Source of the DNA: Triatoma infestans
Lineage: Eukaryota; Arthropoda; Insecta; Hemiptera; Reduviidae
DNA length: 64,000 nucleotides
NCBI GenBank assembly: GCA_011037195.1
Contig: JAAEAF010000208.1
Coordinates: 1-64,000, forward strand
Reading direction: 5' to 3'
In this document: positions 54,016-64,000 of the stretch, piece by piece
Position numbering within the stretch: position 1 is the stretch's first letter
Layout: each line of letters opens with the position of its first letter
The notes under the pieces: generated by a model
The model's input: the letters and a program-made list of their open reading frames with translations, nothing else
Databases searched by the model: none
What the model was told of the DNA's origin: nothing
Made by a program: the position numbers and the translations under genes

Positions 54016-54037
54016 TGCAGGTGCAATTGCACCTGCA
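54016..54037. other. Perfect 22-bp palindrome containing two E-box hexamers
   Basis: The sequence from 54016 to 54037 equals its own reverse complement. CAGGTG lies in the left half and CACCTG in the right half around a central AATT. Function unknown. Confidence 0.9.
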
Positions 54038-55104
54038 GTTTTAAATTTCAAGTCAGTAATTTAATACATGTATATATATTTTTTATAGAGAGACAAGATA
54101 AAGTTAATAAAAAATATTATGTAGAATTGTAAATAGATAATGCTAAGCTTCGCTTTAATTGGAAAATTTCAGTAATGAGGACTAATTTTGTTTCAGCCAT
54201 TTTCTGGAACTTTAAAGCGGAGGCAGGCAAGCCAAAGAGAATCGTGATTTTTTTTTTTTTTTTTTTTATTACATAAAAACATGACATTTCGAAATTAAAA
54301 CCAATATTTCGGTTGGCAAAGCATCTAGAAATAGAAAATTAAAACTTAAAAGTTAAAATTTTACTTAAAAATATTTATAATTATTTAGATTTATATAATA
54401 GCAAAGGCATGATTGTTTACAAAGCACTATGACAGTTTTATTTACAGAAAGACGTGGTCCTGAGAAACCAGGCACATATTGACCCCCTACTTAGAGATAT
54501 TTAGTGGATAAAAACATTAGAATATTTGATACTCATTAAATGTTATATATAGTATATATATAAAGATTATCTTTCCAAGTTCAACACACTCCTTTCCCCC
54601 CCCCCAAAAAAACAAACAAAAAAACTCTCTTATGATTCACGATTATTACAAATATTCCGAAATGATCTTTATCTACACAGTTTTTCTTTTAAAGTATCTT
54701 GACATTTTCAATTCGTAGAATCTTTAAAACACACAATGTTTATAACGCTATTAGAAAATTGATAATAATGCTCACGTTTAGTAAAAATTTTTTTTCATTT
54801 AAAAAGCTATCTTTGTGTTAAGTAGTATTTTAATTTGTTATGTTTTGTTGTGTCCAATTTTGTATAAAAGTATCTTTCACTTTTTTGATGACATTCTATC
54901 AAAACCATTAACAAGAAAATGTTTTTGATGCCTTTACATCTAGAAACTATAGTACACTTTCAGAAGTATAGAAAGTTTCGTGACCAAATTTCATACAAAA
55001 AAAAAAAATCGACCAAATGTTTCTTGTCGACTCTAAAGCATTTCCAAATTGTTTTTTGACATTATCAAGAATTGAAATGGAAGCTGTAGAAGCAAGTAGA
55101 TTTA
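54038..55104. other. AT-rich stretch without recognised gene
   Basis: A T run of about 20 bases at 54248-54268 and general A/T richness. No gene was recognised. Confidence 0.55.
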
Positions 55105-56190
55105 GTTTGAAACAGAGTTGGGCAGTAATTAATTACATGAGTAATTACACCTTCAATTACATGAGTAAAATTGGAAACAGTTGAATGGTCAAAAATATAA
55201 AAATAGCTGGTTCCAAAGAACAAATACAATTACTGTAATCATTTTAAGTAATTGCAATTACTTCTTTCAGTTAGTGTAATTGTAATTGAGGCTCTCAATT
55301 ACTGCATGCCGCTATATAATTATAATTACAATTACCAGTAATTCAATTGCAATTACATGTACTTGTAGTTGCAGTAATAGAATTACAAATACAAATACAA
55401 AAAAATGAGTAATTGAACAAAAGTAAACTGCCACATTTCCACTCAATTTGATCTCTCAGTTATCATTAACAATTGGCAAAAATTTCAAGAGAATTCAGTC
55501 TCTCAAATTTTATACCAAAAAAAATTAAAGAACTGTACCAAAAAAAAAAATGTTAGAAGCTTGAAATTTTTTATCAAATGATTAATTATAATTGGGAGAT
55601 CGATTTTTTTTTGACCCAAGACATTGTTGAGTGTAGCCAAGGCCAGGTTTCCTAAAGATTCATTTGGTAGATCGACGGTCTCTAAATTTAATTTAGGCTC
55701 CTGAAAAGGAGAAGGCTTCTGCACTGAGAAGGCTCCGGGAGCCAATGACCATAGATGTTGACGCGCCCTAAATTAAAAAAAAAAGAGAAATATTTAACAA
55801 TAAATAAATCTCAGTAGAAATTACATTGTTAATGTAAGTAAATTTATTTCTTATGAGTCAGAATTTAATAAATAAAAAATATTTCCTAACATATGACTTT
55901 TTTCCTTTCTTTTTTTACCGTTGACTAATATCTAATTACTTTTTTTAGTGCCATTTCGGCGTAATTACTTGGAATTACAGAAGTACAATTACAATTGCAT
56001 GTAATTGTATTTGGTAATTGAATTACTTTGGCTTAACCAGTAATTGTAATTGTGTATCACAATTACACAATTAAAATTACAATGATCCATAAAGTAATTG
56101 TAATTATACTTCTGCAATTTCAAATTACAGTGATTGGTAAGTAATTGTCATTGTAAATGAAATTACGTTTTGCTCAACTCTGGTTTGAAA
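55105..56190. mobile_element. hAT-like MITE with 8-bp target duplication
   Basis: The element proper is 55113-56182 (1070 bp). It begins CAGAGTTGGGCA and ends TGCTCAACTCTG, a 12-bp terminal inverted repeat with one mismatch. GTTTGAAA flanks it perfectly at 55105-55112 and 56183-56190. CAGAG-type ends plus 8-bp duplications are the hallmark of hAT transposons. Subterminal regions (55128-55400 and 55960-56165) are dense in AATTAC/GTAATT repeats. There is no transposase frame, so it is non-autonomous. The middle holds a SINE fragment (55700-55785). Confidence 0.9.
55700..55785 (+). mobile_element. SINE family 1 fragment nested in the MITE
   Basis: ACTGAGAAGGCTCCGGGAGC, CAATGACCATAGATGTTGAC and GCGCCCTAAATT with an A tail match the 3' end of SINE family 1. 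The 5' part is missing or unrecognisable. Confidence 0.75.
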
Positions 56191-57712
56191 TAATTTCTCA
56201 GCCATAATCAGATATATTTTTGTATAGTAAACGGATTCACTTGAAATAAAATAATAACTGTAGAGTGGTTCTTAAGATCTAAGAATTGGAGGAAGTACAA
56301 GAAAGTGTATAATCATAAGCTGTCCTTATCTAGTCCCACTATAAGACTTAAAAGGTCCCTCTATAGAAACAGTGTCGTGTACCGAGGTGGACATAATATA
56401 TTTTACTAAATATTTCTCATATCATAACAAATAATTCAAATCCAATTCTTCGGACCTCGTTAGCTCTGGTCTCTAAAATACCAAGCAACCGTGGCCCTGT
56501 CAAAAAATTGTTCATAGCTCACCTTAAATTTATCGTAGCGCTTAAAAAAAAATAATTAAGTACTGTTTAATCCTTTTATAATGAATTGTAACTGAATGTT
56601 TTGCATGTAATACTAAAGTAATAATATCATTTTTCCAAGTCTATTTCAACTTTTCCCTACAGAATTGACTAAAGCTTAGTTTTAAGATTATTTTAAAAAA
56701 TTAGTCATAACTAATTAATTGTTAATAAAAAATCATTGTTCTCAATTAATCGTGAGTGATTGTTAATAGCACAAAATGACTAACATATTACTCATTCTTA
56801 TATTTTAGTTTTAGTTTCAGTACTTAGTAACACTTTTAATTTTCTTTGTTTATGTTTTTGTACTGTAATAAATGTTTTGTACGTTTCAGAATTCCATTAA
56901 AAATTCTTTTTCCACATCTTCAAGACCATCTCTCTATATATACTTGAATGGAGCATAATTAAATGCTTTCTTGACCGAACCTCACCAAATTTCTTCATAA
57001 AATAATACATCAACGGTCAACAAATAATTTCATTTATAATAATAATCACAGTCAGAACACCTACTGAACAAGAATCTTCAAACATAATTGCGGATATATT
57101 GAAGCTGTGTCAGAAACTGTGGAGATTCTCCCAATGTTTACCAAATACTTCAAAAAATGAAAACGCTCGATAACATGCCTATGACCAGAAAAAAAATGTA
57201 GGAAAGGAAGAGTCCCAGTTGGCTTTTTCTCCGTTATGAACCCAATCATCTCTACAATTAACCATTAGCCATGGTATTTTGAACGGCTATACTCTTGCAA
57301 AGACTTCTAAAAATTCATTTTCCCAGGGAAATTTTCAAATAAAAATAATTACAATACTTTATATGTAATTAGTACGCAAAGTTTAAAGAAAAGTAGCAGT
57401 AAAGTTGCATTTCCGCTTAAATCATTTTGATCGGGTACTTACACAGGATATACTTACTGGTGCTTAAACAGTTTATCAAGTTTTAATTACCTACGTTTTA
57501 TGGTTTATAAGTTACTTTATTCACTCAGACGCTTCCACACACACCACACGTGCACATATTTAAGTTATTATTATCTGATAGATGGCCAGATTAGCTATGT
57601 TAGCGATGTTTATAGTATTAAATAATAATAATAATAATAATAATAAAACTATATTATTTCATTTAAATAAAACCATATTTATTGATATTATTATTATTAT
57701 TAATTACTTTGT
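56191..57712. other. AT-rich stretch with family B trace and AAT repeat
   Basis: A reversed family B fragment lies at 57300-57425 (TCAAATAAAAATAATTACAA, GTAAAGTTGCATTTCCG). (AAT)n occurs at 57620-57645. No gene was recognised. Confidence 0.5.
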
Positions 57713-57925
57713 AATTTTAGGCGGGTCAACGTCTGTAATCCTTCTCACTGCCCTGCCGGCCTCCGGACAGTTTTCTCTCGATACAGACAGCGGACAGTGA
57801 GCTGTGTAGAGGCTCCTAGGAAGAAAAAAATCTAAGGGTAGCCACAGCTGGATTTGCACCCGGGTCCTCCACGTGGGAGTCCAGTGTGCTAACCACTTAG
57901 CTATTCCCTTCCCTATCATTATTGT
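57713..57925 (-). mobile_element. tRNA-derived SINE (family 1), best-preserved head
   Basis: On the minus strand: GAATAGCTAAGTGGTTAGCA (good A box), GACCCGGGTGCAAATCCAGC (B box with changes), then CTAGGAGCCTCTACAC, AAAACTGTCCGGAGGCCGGC, AGGGCAGTGAGAAGG and GTTGACCCGCC. It gives the clearest view of the polymerase III promoter of this SINE. The tail is short and AT-rich. Confidence 0.85.
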
Positions 57926-59150
57926 CATTATTATTACATTTACATTTTTGATTAATTGCCAAAAATCCAGCTGGCAATTTGATCAAAATTTGACCAAAAA
58001 AAAAATGGTTACCATAAATGGGCTCCTGAAACTAAAAAAATTAAAACAAACTGCCACTTTATTTCATTTAACTTATTCTAAAAATTCCAGATTGTTAGTA
58101 AAATTGGATATCTGCAGCAACTAGAAACCATTCTAGTAACATGATGTTTCAACTAATTTGAAATGTGTTTATACATATTATATATATATATATATATTGA
58201 GCGAGAGAGAAATTAATCATTTTTTTTTTTGGTACAATATGTTACTTAAGTGTAGAACAGTTTGACTAATCAATAATCAATCAAAGCAAAGAACTGGGAT
58301 TAAGTAAGAGAACATTGATGGATTAGTATTACTGACGGATTATGTGATTTAAAAATAGATTTATGTTTGGCAAAAATCCGTGTTATATAATAGTTATGGT
58401 TGTTAAAAGGAAATATTAAATTTATTATATTGCAAACATTTGAATATTGCAATTTAAATAAAAAAGCTGATATTTATCAGTTTTGGGGAAAAAAATAATT
58501 AATACTGTTATCATTGTAAGCTCTAGTGTTTCTGCTTGGACATATATTATGTTTGACGTCATATGTTTACATTAAGTTAAATATCAAAGATAAATTTTGA
58601 CTTTCTCAAAAAGTATTGCAAAATTATGTGTCATCTTTTTGAAATTGAGTTTTCATCGGGAAACTATATTTTGAGATTTTCTGAGTATAAATTGTTTTTT
58701 CTTTTTCTTTTTTTTTGTGAATGGAATACTATATGATGATGTATATGTGGGTGTGGTTTTCTCTAATAGCCTTTCACATACTCCGCATCGTATACTCCGT
58801 AAGTATTACATGCCATGTTATTAAACACAGTTTAATTTTTCTTAATACAAGGTAATTTAAATACAAGACAATTAAAGAATAATGTAAAATTCAAATATAT
58901 TCGTCTATACGCCAAATAAATTTGACAATAATGGCAAATGAAATGAAAAAGGAACAATAGCGTGCACCGCAAAGCTGAGATGTATTGCATAGTGCTTTCG
59001 ATTACCGATCCTACCCTTGGATTTTATTTGATATATTAAAGGCATCCCTGAAAAAAATAGACAATTATTAATGTATTAACTTGTTAAATTGTAGTATGTA
59101 ATTAAAAAAAATAGTTAACACTTTCTTGGCTTATCAGATGTTCATTAGCT
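57926..59150. other. AT-rich stretch with family B fragment
   Basis: A diverged family B start lies at about 58602-58700 (TCAAAAAGTATTGCAA, TTGAAATTGAGTTTTCATCG). No gene was recognised. Confidence 0.5.
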
Positions 59151-59184
59151 GGAATGCCTGGGAATGCTAAAGGTCACCAGCTCT

Positions 59185-59350
59185 ACTTTTGAACAAAAAT
59201 GTCCTAAGCATGCCTTATTTCAAGGTGTAACGACCCTGTGTAGGCTCATTGTAAACATGGTCGAAACGTCGGTTTTTCAGCAAACCACTGATGCGGTCTC
59301 GGACCCGGAAACTCAAGTGTTTTTCATGAAAATTGCAGCGAAAACCTAAA
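59185..59350 (+). repeat. Diverged repeat with degenerate hammerhead-like motif
   Basis: CCCTGTGTAGGCTCATTG and CATGGTCGAAACGTCGG occur in the order of a hammerhead core with GAAAC and a GUC triplet. CUGANGA is reduced to CTGTGTA and stem II is imperfect. It could be an old Penelope-like terminal repeat. The plus frame 59164-59349 has no domain. Confidence 0.35.
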
Positions 59351-61228
59351 AGATCAAATATTTTTTTATTTAAACAATGTTTGACCAAATTTACTGCCTT
59401 CTTTAGGGTTTTTGATTTATGTGGTATAGTTTTCTTGGCAGAAATATTGCTGTATTAAACACTGTGGTAAATTTAATCTAGTAATCTAGTATTTTAATCT
59501 AGTATTTTAATCTAATAATTGTTAATGGAATTTTTTTTTAGTAAATAAATAAATGGGACACAATATATGCCATGGATGATGTCTCTTCAATATTTAAATG
59601 TTAGGCTAAAGAAAAATAGGACACTAGCAACACCCCTGAAATAAACATCCCTGAACAATATTTTTACACAGCAGATAGAAGATTCTATCAACAATTCTGT
59701 TAAAGAAAATGAACCATATGTAGAAGATAGTTCTTATATCTTCTATATGGAAGATCTATTGCTATAAAGTCGCTATACTAATCAAGGAACATGAAGAAGG
59801 TTGTTAGATCTTATACAATTCAAAAATGTCCGCATTCAAACAAGATACGATATACAGATCTGGTGAGAGATTTAGTTATTTGGACAGACGATAGAATTTA
59901 GATTATTGAATGGATTGTTAGTTCCAAGTAGAACAAGAGAAAAATATTCAACCTTACTCCGTTGACTATGATTGCTAGACTTCGAGCAGTAATCCTCCTT
60001 TATAAAACCAGAATCCTTTTGTGTTTGAGTTCAAAAAGAGTTCTGAAACAAGGAGAAAGTGAAAACAGTATTGCTCTAGAGAACCCTTCCGAAACTGAAG
60101 CTGAATTATTCATGGAAACTTTGATAAACAGAAGTTTCTTTTTCATTTGAATGCTCTTCGATATCCAACTTAAAAGTTCATTCAAGATAACACGCACATT
60201 GAAGATAAACTGAACCTTTTCTCATAAATTTAAATGTTTTACTTGTTAAAAATGTTCCAATTTCAATTTCATTTTATTTTTCAGAACTTTATAAAACTAA
60301 ATAACCTTTTAAATTAAATAAATATTTGTAAAATTGTTCACAATTGAAAATTGTATCATCAATAGATGGTATAAAGTGTGATAAAACTAAATGAAAATGA
60401 AAGTAATACTTTCAATTTGAGTGGATAAGTCTTTTATTGTTTTTAGTATGGCCATCTTCTGCAAGACAACACCTGGTCTTCAATTATAGTGAAATGTTTG
60501 GCGACAACGTTACTGATATTGCTTATACCTGCCACTTGTTACAATATTCTTTGTAATTGTACTGTACACAAGCTTGTAAACATCTATGTAGACTTATGTA
60601 ATGTTTTAAGTGATTATTTATTGTAAGAAGAGTTAAAGAATGTTGACTGAGAAATCGGAAATAGTTCGCCAAAGACATAACCTCCTCCAAAACGCTATCA
60701 TATTATAGAATCTTAAATATGAATGTTTTATTAAAATAATTAGGTAATCTAAATTTTAATCATTTTAGAGAAAGAAATAGCGAAATGTCTATCAGTAATT
60801 GTCTATAGTCAATATTTATATCAATCTATGTTAACTATAGAAATTATAGATTCAAATCAGTAAAAGAATCAATTTAATTACAACAACAACAACAATAAAT
60901 CTGCATAAAAAACTCACGCTTCTATCTCTTATTGCAATTATTAAAACTCTAAATTGACGAATTTATTTCAAAGTTGCAGTTTTTAATGAATGGTTAAAGT
61001 TCCTAAAGATCAGACAATAAAGGCTGTAAAATTACGAGTAACATTATTCATAAATAATGGTGGAGGCAGACATTGTGATAACAGGTAGCAGCTTTATCAA
61101 TTCCCAGTTTAGCTTAACCACATAGATCCTCCAGAAAATTCAGATGAATATTTGCCTCTTATAAAATTACTCCGACTATGATTGATAGATTAAATATAAA
61201 CATCTCCAGGGGTCATCAATTCGTAAAT
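59351..61228. other. AT-rich stretch without recognised gene
   Basis: Contains a short tandem repeat of TATTTTAATCTAG (about 59478-59515) and scattered short frames without domains (for example 59962-60150). Confidence 0.5.
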
Positions 61229-61431
61229 GATATAAGAATGAGTGTATCAACTAAATTTACTCTATGCAAGTCTATGTTATCACACTGTTTTGACAAAAAA
61301 CATCCTGATGATGGGCGAACACCCGAAACCGGTCGATGACCACAAAAAGAAGCAGGCTATCACGGAAAATATCTCTGATGCTTTCCAGCTCTGTGAAACC
61401 AACCACAACGATAACAACAGATATGAGAATG
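61229..61431 (+). mobile_element. Hammerhead retroelement, single unit with target duplication
   Basis: GATATAAGAATG (61229-61240) and GATATGAGAATG (61420-61431) flank a plus unit (61241-61419). It starts AGTGTATCAACTAAATTTAC and ends CCAACCACAACGATAACAAC. The ribozyme core at 61301-61338 is intact apart from the last stem II pair. The right flank is the RNase H frame of a LINE, so the unit landed beside or in that LINE. Confidence 0.85.
61301..61338 (+). ncRNA. Hammerhead ribozyme-like motif
   Basis: CATC (61301-61304), CTGATGA (61305-61311), T, GGGC/ACCC (three pairs plus a C-A mismatch at the loop), GAA (61325-61327), ACCGGT (61328-61333), C61334, GATG (61335-61338). N7 is T here and A in other copies, as the core allows. 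Confidence 0.75.
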
Positions 61432-62729
61432 CCTCAGTATACAGTACGCTCCTGGAAAGTAACAACAAAGTTACTCTACAATGGGTGCCAAGGCATGTTA
61501 GCATGAATGATAGAATTAGAATTAGAATGATGCAGGGAGGGACTAAAACCCAGGCACCGCAGCCTCCCATTGAGGCTTATTGTGCCAACCCCTCAAACCT
61601 AGTAGCGGAAGCCCCCCCTCTTCATGAGGTCCAAAATCTTCCCCACCAATCCCTCCTGGAGCACGATTTCCTCCGGTCTCAACGTGCCGAAGATCTCCTA
61701 CCTCAGTCTAGCGATTGCGACGCAATCAAACAGCAGGTGAGAGGCCGTCTTCTCCTCCTCCTGACACAGTCTGCACAAGGGCTCTACATCTACCAACCCC
61801 ACTTTGCGCAGATGTTTTTTGAACCTGCCATGCCCAGTAAGCAGGCCCGTTATCAGGGCAATCTGATACCTGCTTAACCCCAGGATGTATCTGGTCCTTC
61901 TTTCACACAGCTCTGGCATAACCATTTTGCCGTGTTTCGCTCCAGTACTCAGCCTCCAGTATCGGTTATGTTCCCTCCGAGTCCAGTCTCTCAGAGCCGC
62001 TCTTACCATACTTTTGGCCACCCCTAGAGCAGGTTCCGGTCCGAGGAAGGGAGCGTTCGCTCCCTCCCTGGCCAGTTGGTCGGCTATTTCGTTTCCTATG
62101 ATCCCCTTATGCCCCGGCACCCATACTAGCCGAACTTTGTTGTGCCGGGGATAATGCCTCCATGGAGTCTCTACACTCACTGACCAGAGGGGAGGTGATT
62201 CTGAACGCCCGAAGTGCATTCAGCGCTGCCTGGCTATCCGAGAAGATGCATATCTCTCTATTCCTAGAGTCCATTTGCAGGTTCTCCTCAGCACAGATCT
62301 TTATTGCATAGACTTCAGCCTGGAAAACTGTGGAGTAACCGCCGAGGGATCTCGCGATGCGTACCTCTAGCTTAACTCCATATATCCCGGCTCCAGTTCC
62401 GCAGGCCATTTTGGACCCATCCGTAAACCAAGATCCCCAAGTCTGGCCCAATTTTCCCAGCTTTCAGCCCACTCCGACCGTGACATAACTATCACTTGGA
62501 AGGGGAGCTCAAAGTGGAATGTTGGACGAGCATGAATGATAACGAGAAGACCAACAACCTGGCGAGAGGGGGTGCAGTAATTTTCCCCGATATGAAACCA
62601 GAACGTTTTTTGTATTATAAGCGAACAATCACTTCGAAAAGAGCTCAGAATCGAGGAGGAAGTAAAAAGAGTAAAAGTTTCTCAGGCCTGAACCAAAAAA
62701 AAACTTCGCATACTGGCAGTATTTTCTGA
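61421..62729 (+). pseudogene. LINE RNase H remnant split by a nested LINE
   Basis: The plus strand at 61421-61499 reads NKVTLQWVPRHVS, the LQWVPSHVG block of a LINE RNase H. The frame resumes at 62542 with NEKTNNLARGGAVIF (compare GNEKADELA). The pieces are separated by a minus-strand LINE insertion flanked by a 13-bp duplication. Downstream protein (62590-62729) shows no further domain. It is a decayed host LINE of uncertain clade. Confidence 0.8.
61513..62528 (-). pseudogene. 5'-truncated LINE: RNase H and C-terminal knuckle, nested insertion
   Basis: AGCATGAATGATA flanks it on both sides (61500-61512 and 62529-62541). The minus strand encodes RNase H (WFTDGSKMACGTGAG, VFQAEVYAIKICAEE, CIFSDSQAALNALR). 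After a frameshift near 62150 come VRLVWVPGHKGIIGNEIADQ, GPEPALGVAKSMVRAALRDW and the end YILGLSRYQIALITGLLTGH with knuckle CRLCQEEEKTASHLLFDC. A stop follows ARLR, though the next frame looks like a continued tail. The 3' end has short AATTCT-type repeats at 61513-61530. The four acidic RNase H residues are present across the frames. RT was lost by 5' truncation. It is the best-preserved LINE in the window. Confidence 0.88.
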
Positions 62730-64000
62730 CGGTGCATTGTAGTCTCAGGGGTCACCTGAAGAAGTAAGAGAAGGTAAAAAATGAAAGAGATATTTCTTTT
62801 AAACTTATTATTTACTAATCTATTCTAAAATAATATAATTATTATTATTATTATTTCATTTCCATCCAGTTTGTCTTTTAAAACTATTAGAAACTATTAG
62901 AAGTGAGAATTTGGTGTAACTGTTTCACAGCAGATTTCCTTTTTATATGCGAAGAATCTGAAGAAATAAGCGCTACCGATTTCTTGTTAAAATTTAAAAA
63001 TAATATTACATATATAGAATGTTGTTTTTATTCCGTTTTATCAGAAGAGGATTAAAAGTCTTTGATGGATAAACACTTGTTGAGGTATTATTAATTTAAA
63101 ATACGTCTTTTTAAATTTATGTGCAAAAAACACTTCCATTCTGATATTTAAAGAATTTTAGTAATTGAAATAAAACAGACCAACATTTAAAAGGATTCTA
63201 CAATCCATACTTCCAGTTTAAAAAATAAAAATAGGTTTTTGCAATTAAAAGTCTTTAAACAATGCTGCAAAACTCATTAAATTTCAAAGGAATTTATTAA
63301 AGAAAAAAATAAAGAAAGAAAGAAACGCTAAACATTAAAAAAAAAAATCCTACAGGGATGACATCTTTATTAAAACAAAGATGGTAACAAAAGATATGTG
63401 TTAATGGAAATCATTAATTATGCGACATAATGAGAACATAAAATATAAAAGAATTATTAACATTGTTATTATGATTATAATTATATTAAATGCTTCTTTA
63501 ATGCTTTAAACTTCTTACTTTTTTTTTTTTAATTTATTAAAAAAATTAACTAATTACTCTTTTTTTTAAATTAAACATTTGAATGGATGGATAGACTTTT
63601 AAATATCCTTTGAATCCACTTGTTGAGGTATTGTCATAACGCGTTCCATAGAAGCAACAGCGATTTTCAGCCTGTACTGATTGTTGAATTTGTTTAAAAT
63701 TAAATTCTATTTAAAAATTTTCCCCGCAGAAGTTACTTCGAGCGCAATATCTCCGTAAAATGAAGTGGAAATCTTCTGGCCCTTTAGGAAAATGAAAACT
63801 TTTTTAAAAAGATTTAGCCCTAATAAATGATAACTTAGAAGAAATCTCTCTACTTTCTGCAGCGTTACAGAAATAAATAAAACATGAGTTATTTGTGCTG
63901 ACTGATCAATTTGCCGATAGTAACAGAACATTTAAGATTAAATTGATGAAGATACAGGAAGAAGCGGAAGATATTTTAAAAACGAAAATCTTTACGGAAG
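62730..64000. other. AT-rich stretch without recognised gene
   Basis: A family B terminal motif lies near 62905-62935 (GGTGTAACTGTTTCACAGC). Homopolymer runs and short frames only. Confidence 0.5.

Noticed and set aside
61242..61877. 211-codon plus-strand frame
   Set aside because: It is a chance join of the hammerhead unit, a LINE RNase H scrap and the antisense of a nested LINE.

Overview
The window looks like repeat-rich, gene-poor, AT-rich nuclear DNA from an animal, most probably an arthropod with a large genome. I infer this from the mobile elements (a Ty3/gypsy element, LINEs with RNase H domains, tRNA-derived SINEs, a hAT-type MITE and Penelope-like repeats), the many microsatellites, and the absence of any convincing host exon, rRNA or functional tRNA gene. 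Nearly every long open frame belongs to, or lies antisense to, a mobile element.

The centrepiece is a nearly complete Ty3/gypsy LTR retrotransposon (8746-17175, with a 4-bp ACGG target duplication on each side). It has two LTRs of about 453 bp, a primer-binding site, gag with a SAP-like N-terminus and three zinc knuckles, and a pol encoding protease, RT, RNase H and integrase. Pol is entered by an apparent -1 frameshift (slippery AAAAAAC plus a downstream hairpin). A single-base disruption in RNase H breaks pol. A 2.4-kb 3' region without an env gene carries four different tandem arrays, one of them seven copies of a 16-bp imperfect palindrome. A diverged relative of this LTR lies at about 38985-39360.

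The most unusual content is a family of short retroelements (about 180 bp per unit, ending in an AAC-rich tail) found near 0.5, 2.6, 19.5, 37.7, 41.7, 46.1-46.7 and 61.2 kb, with a diverged relative at 39.6-40.2 kb. Each unit contains what reads as a compact type I hammerhead ribozyme core: CUGANGA, a short stem II, GAA, a self-complementary ACCGGU stem III, and a GUC cleavage triplet. The two families keep stem II paired with different bases. At four loci two copies, or parts of copies, lie head-to-head between 11-19-bp target duplications, one end carrying the tail and the other truncated. This resembles the inverted terminal repeats of Penelope-like elements.

LINE remnants, mostly RT, RNase H or C-terminal zinc-knuckle pieces, are at 6.7-7.7, 8.15-8.4, 25.6-26.5, 27.4-27.9, 29.1-29.7, 34.5-35.0, 50.7, 52.7-53.25 and 61.4-62.7 kb. 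The last is a LINE interrupted by another LINE with a 13-bp target duplication. Two tRNA-derived SINE families are present (one near 38, 38.6, 47.7, 55.7 and 57.8 kb; the other near 43.5, 47.1 and 49.8 kb). A 1070-bp hAT-like MITE with a perfect 8-bp duplication (55113-56182) contains a SINE fragment. A further AT-rich dispersed repeat, with a conserved GTGTGA/TCACAC terminal hairpin and an internal TG-rich microsatellite, recurs throughout. The rest is AT-rich sequence in which I see no gene.
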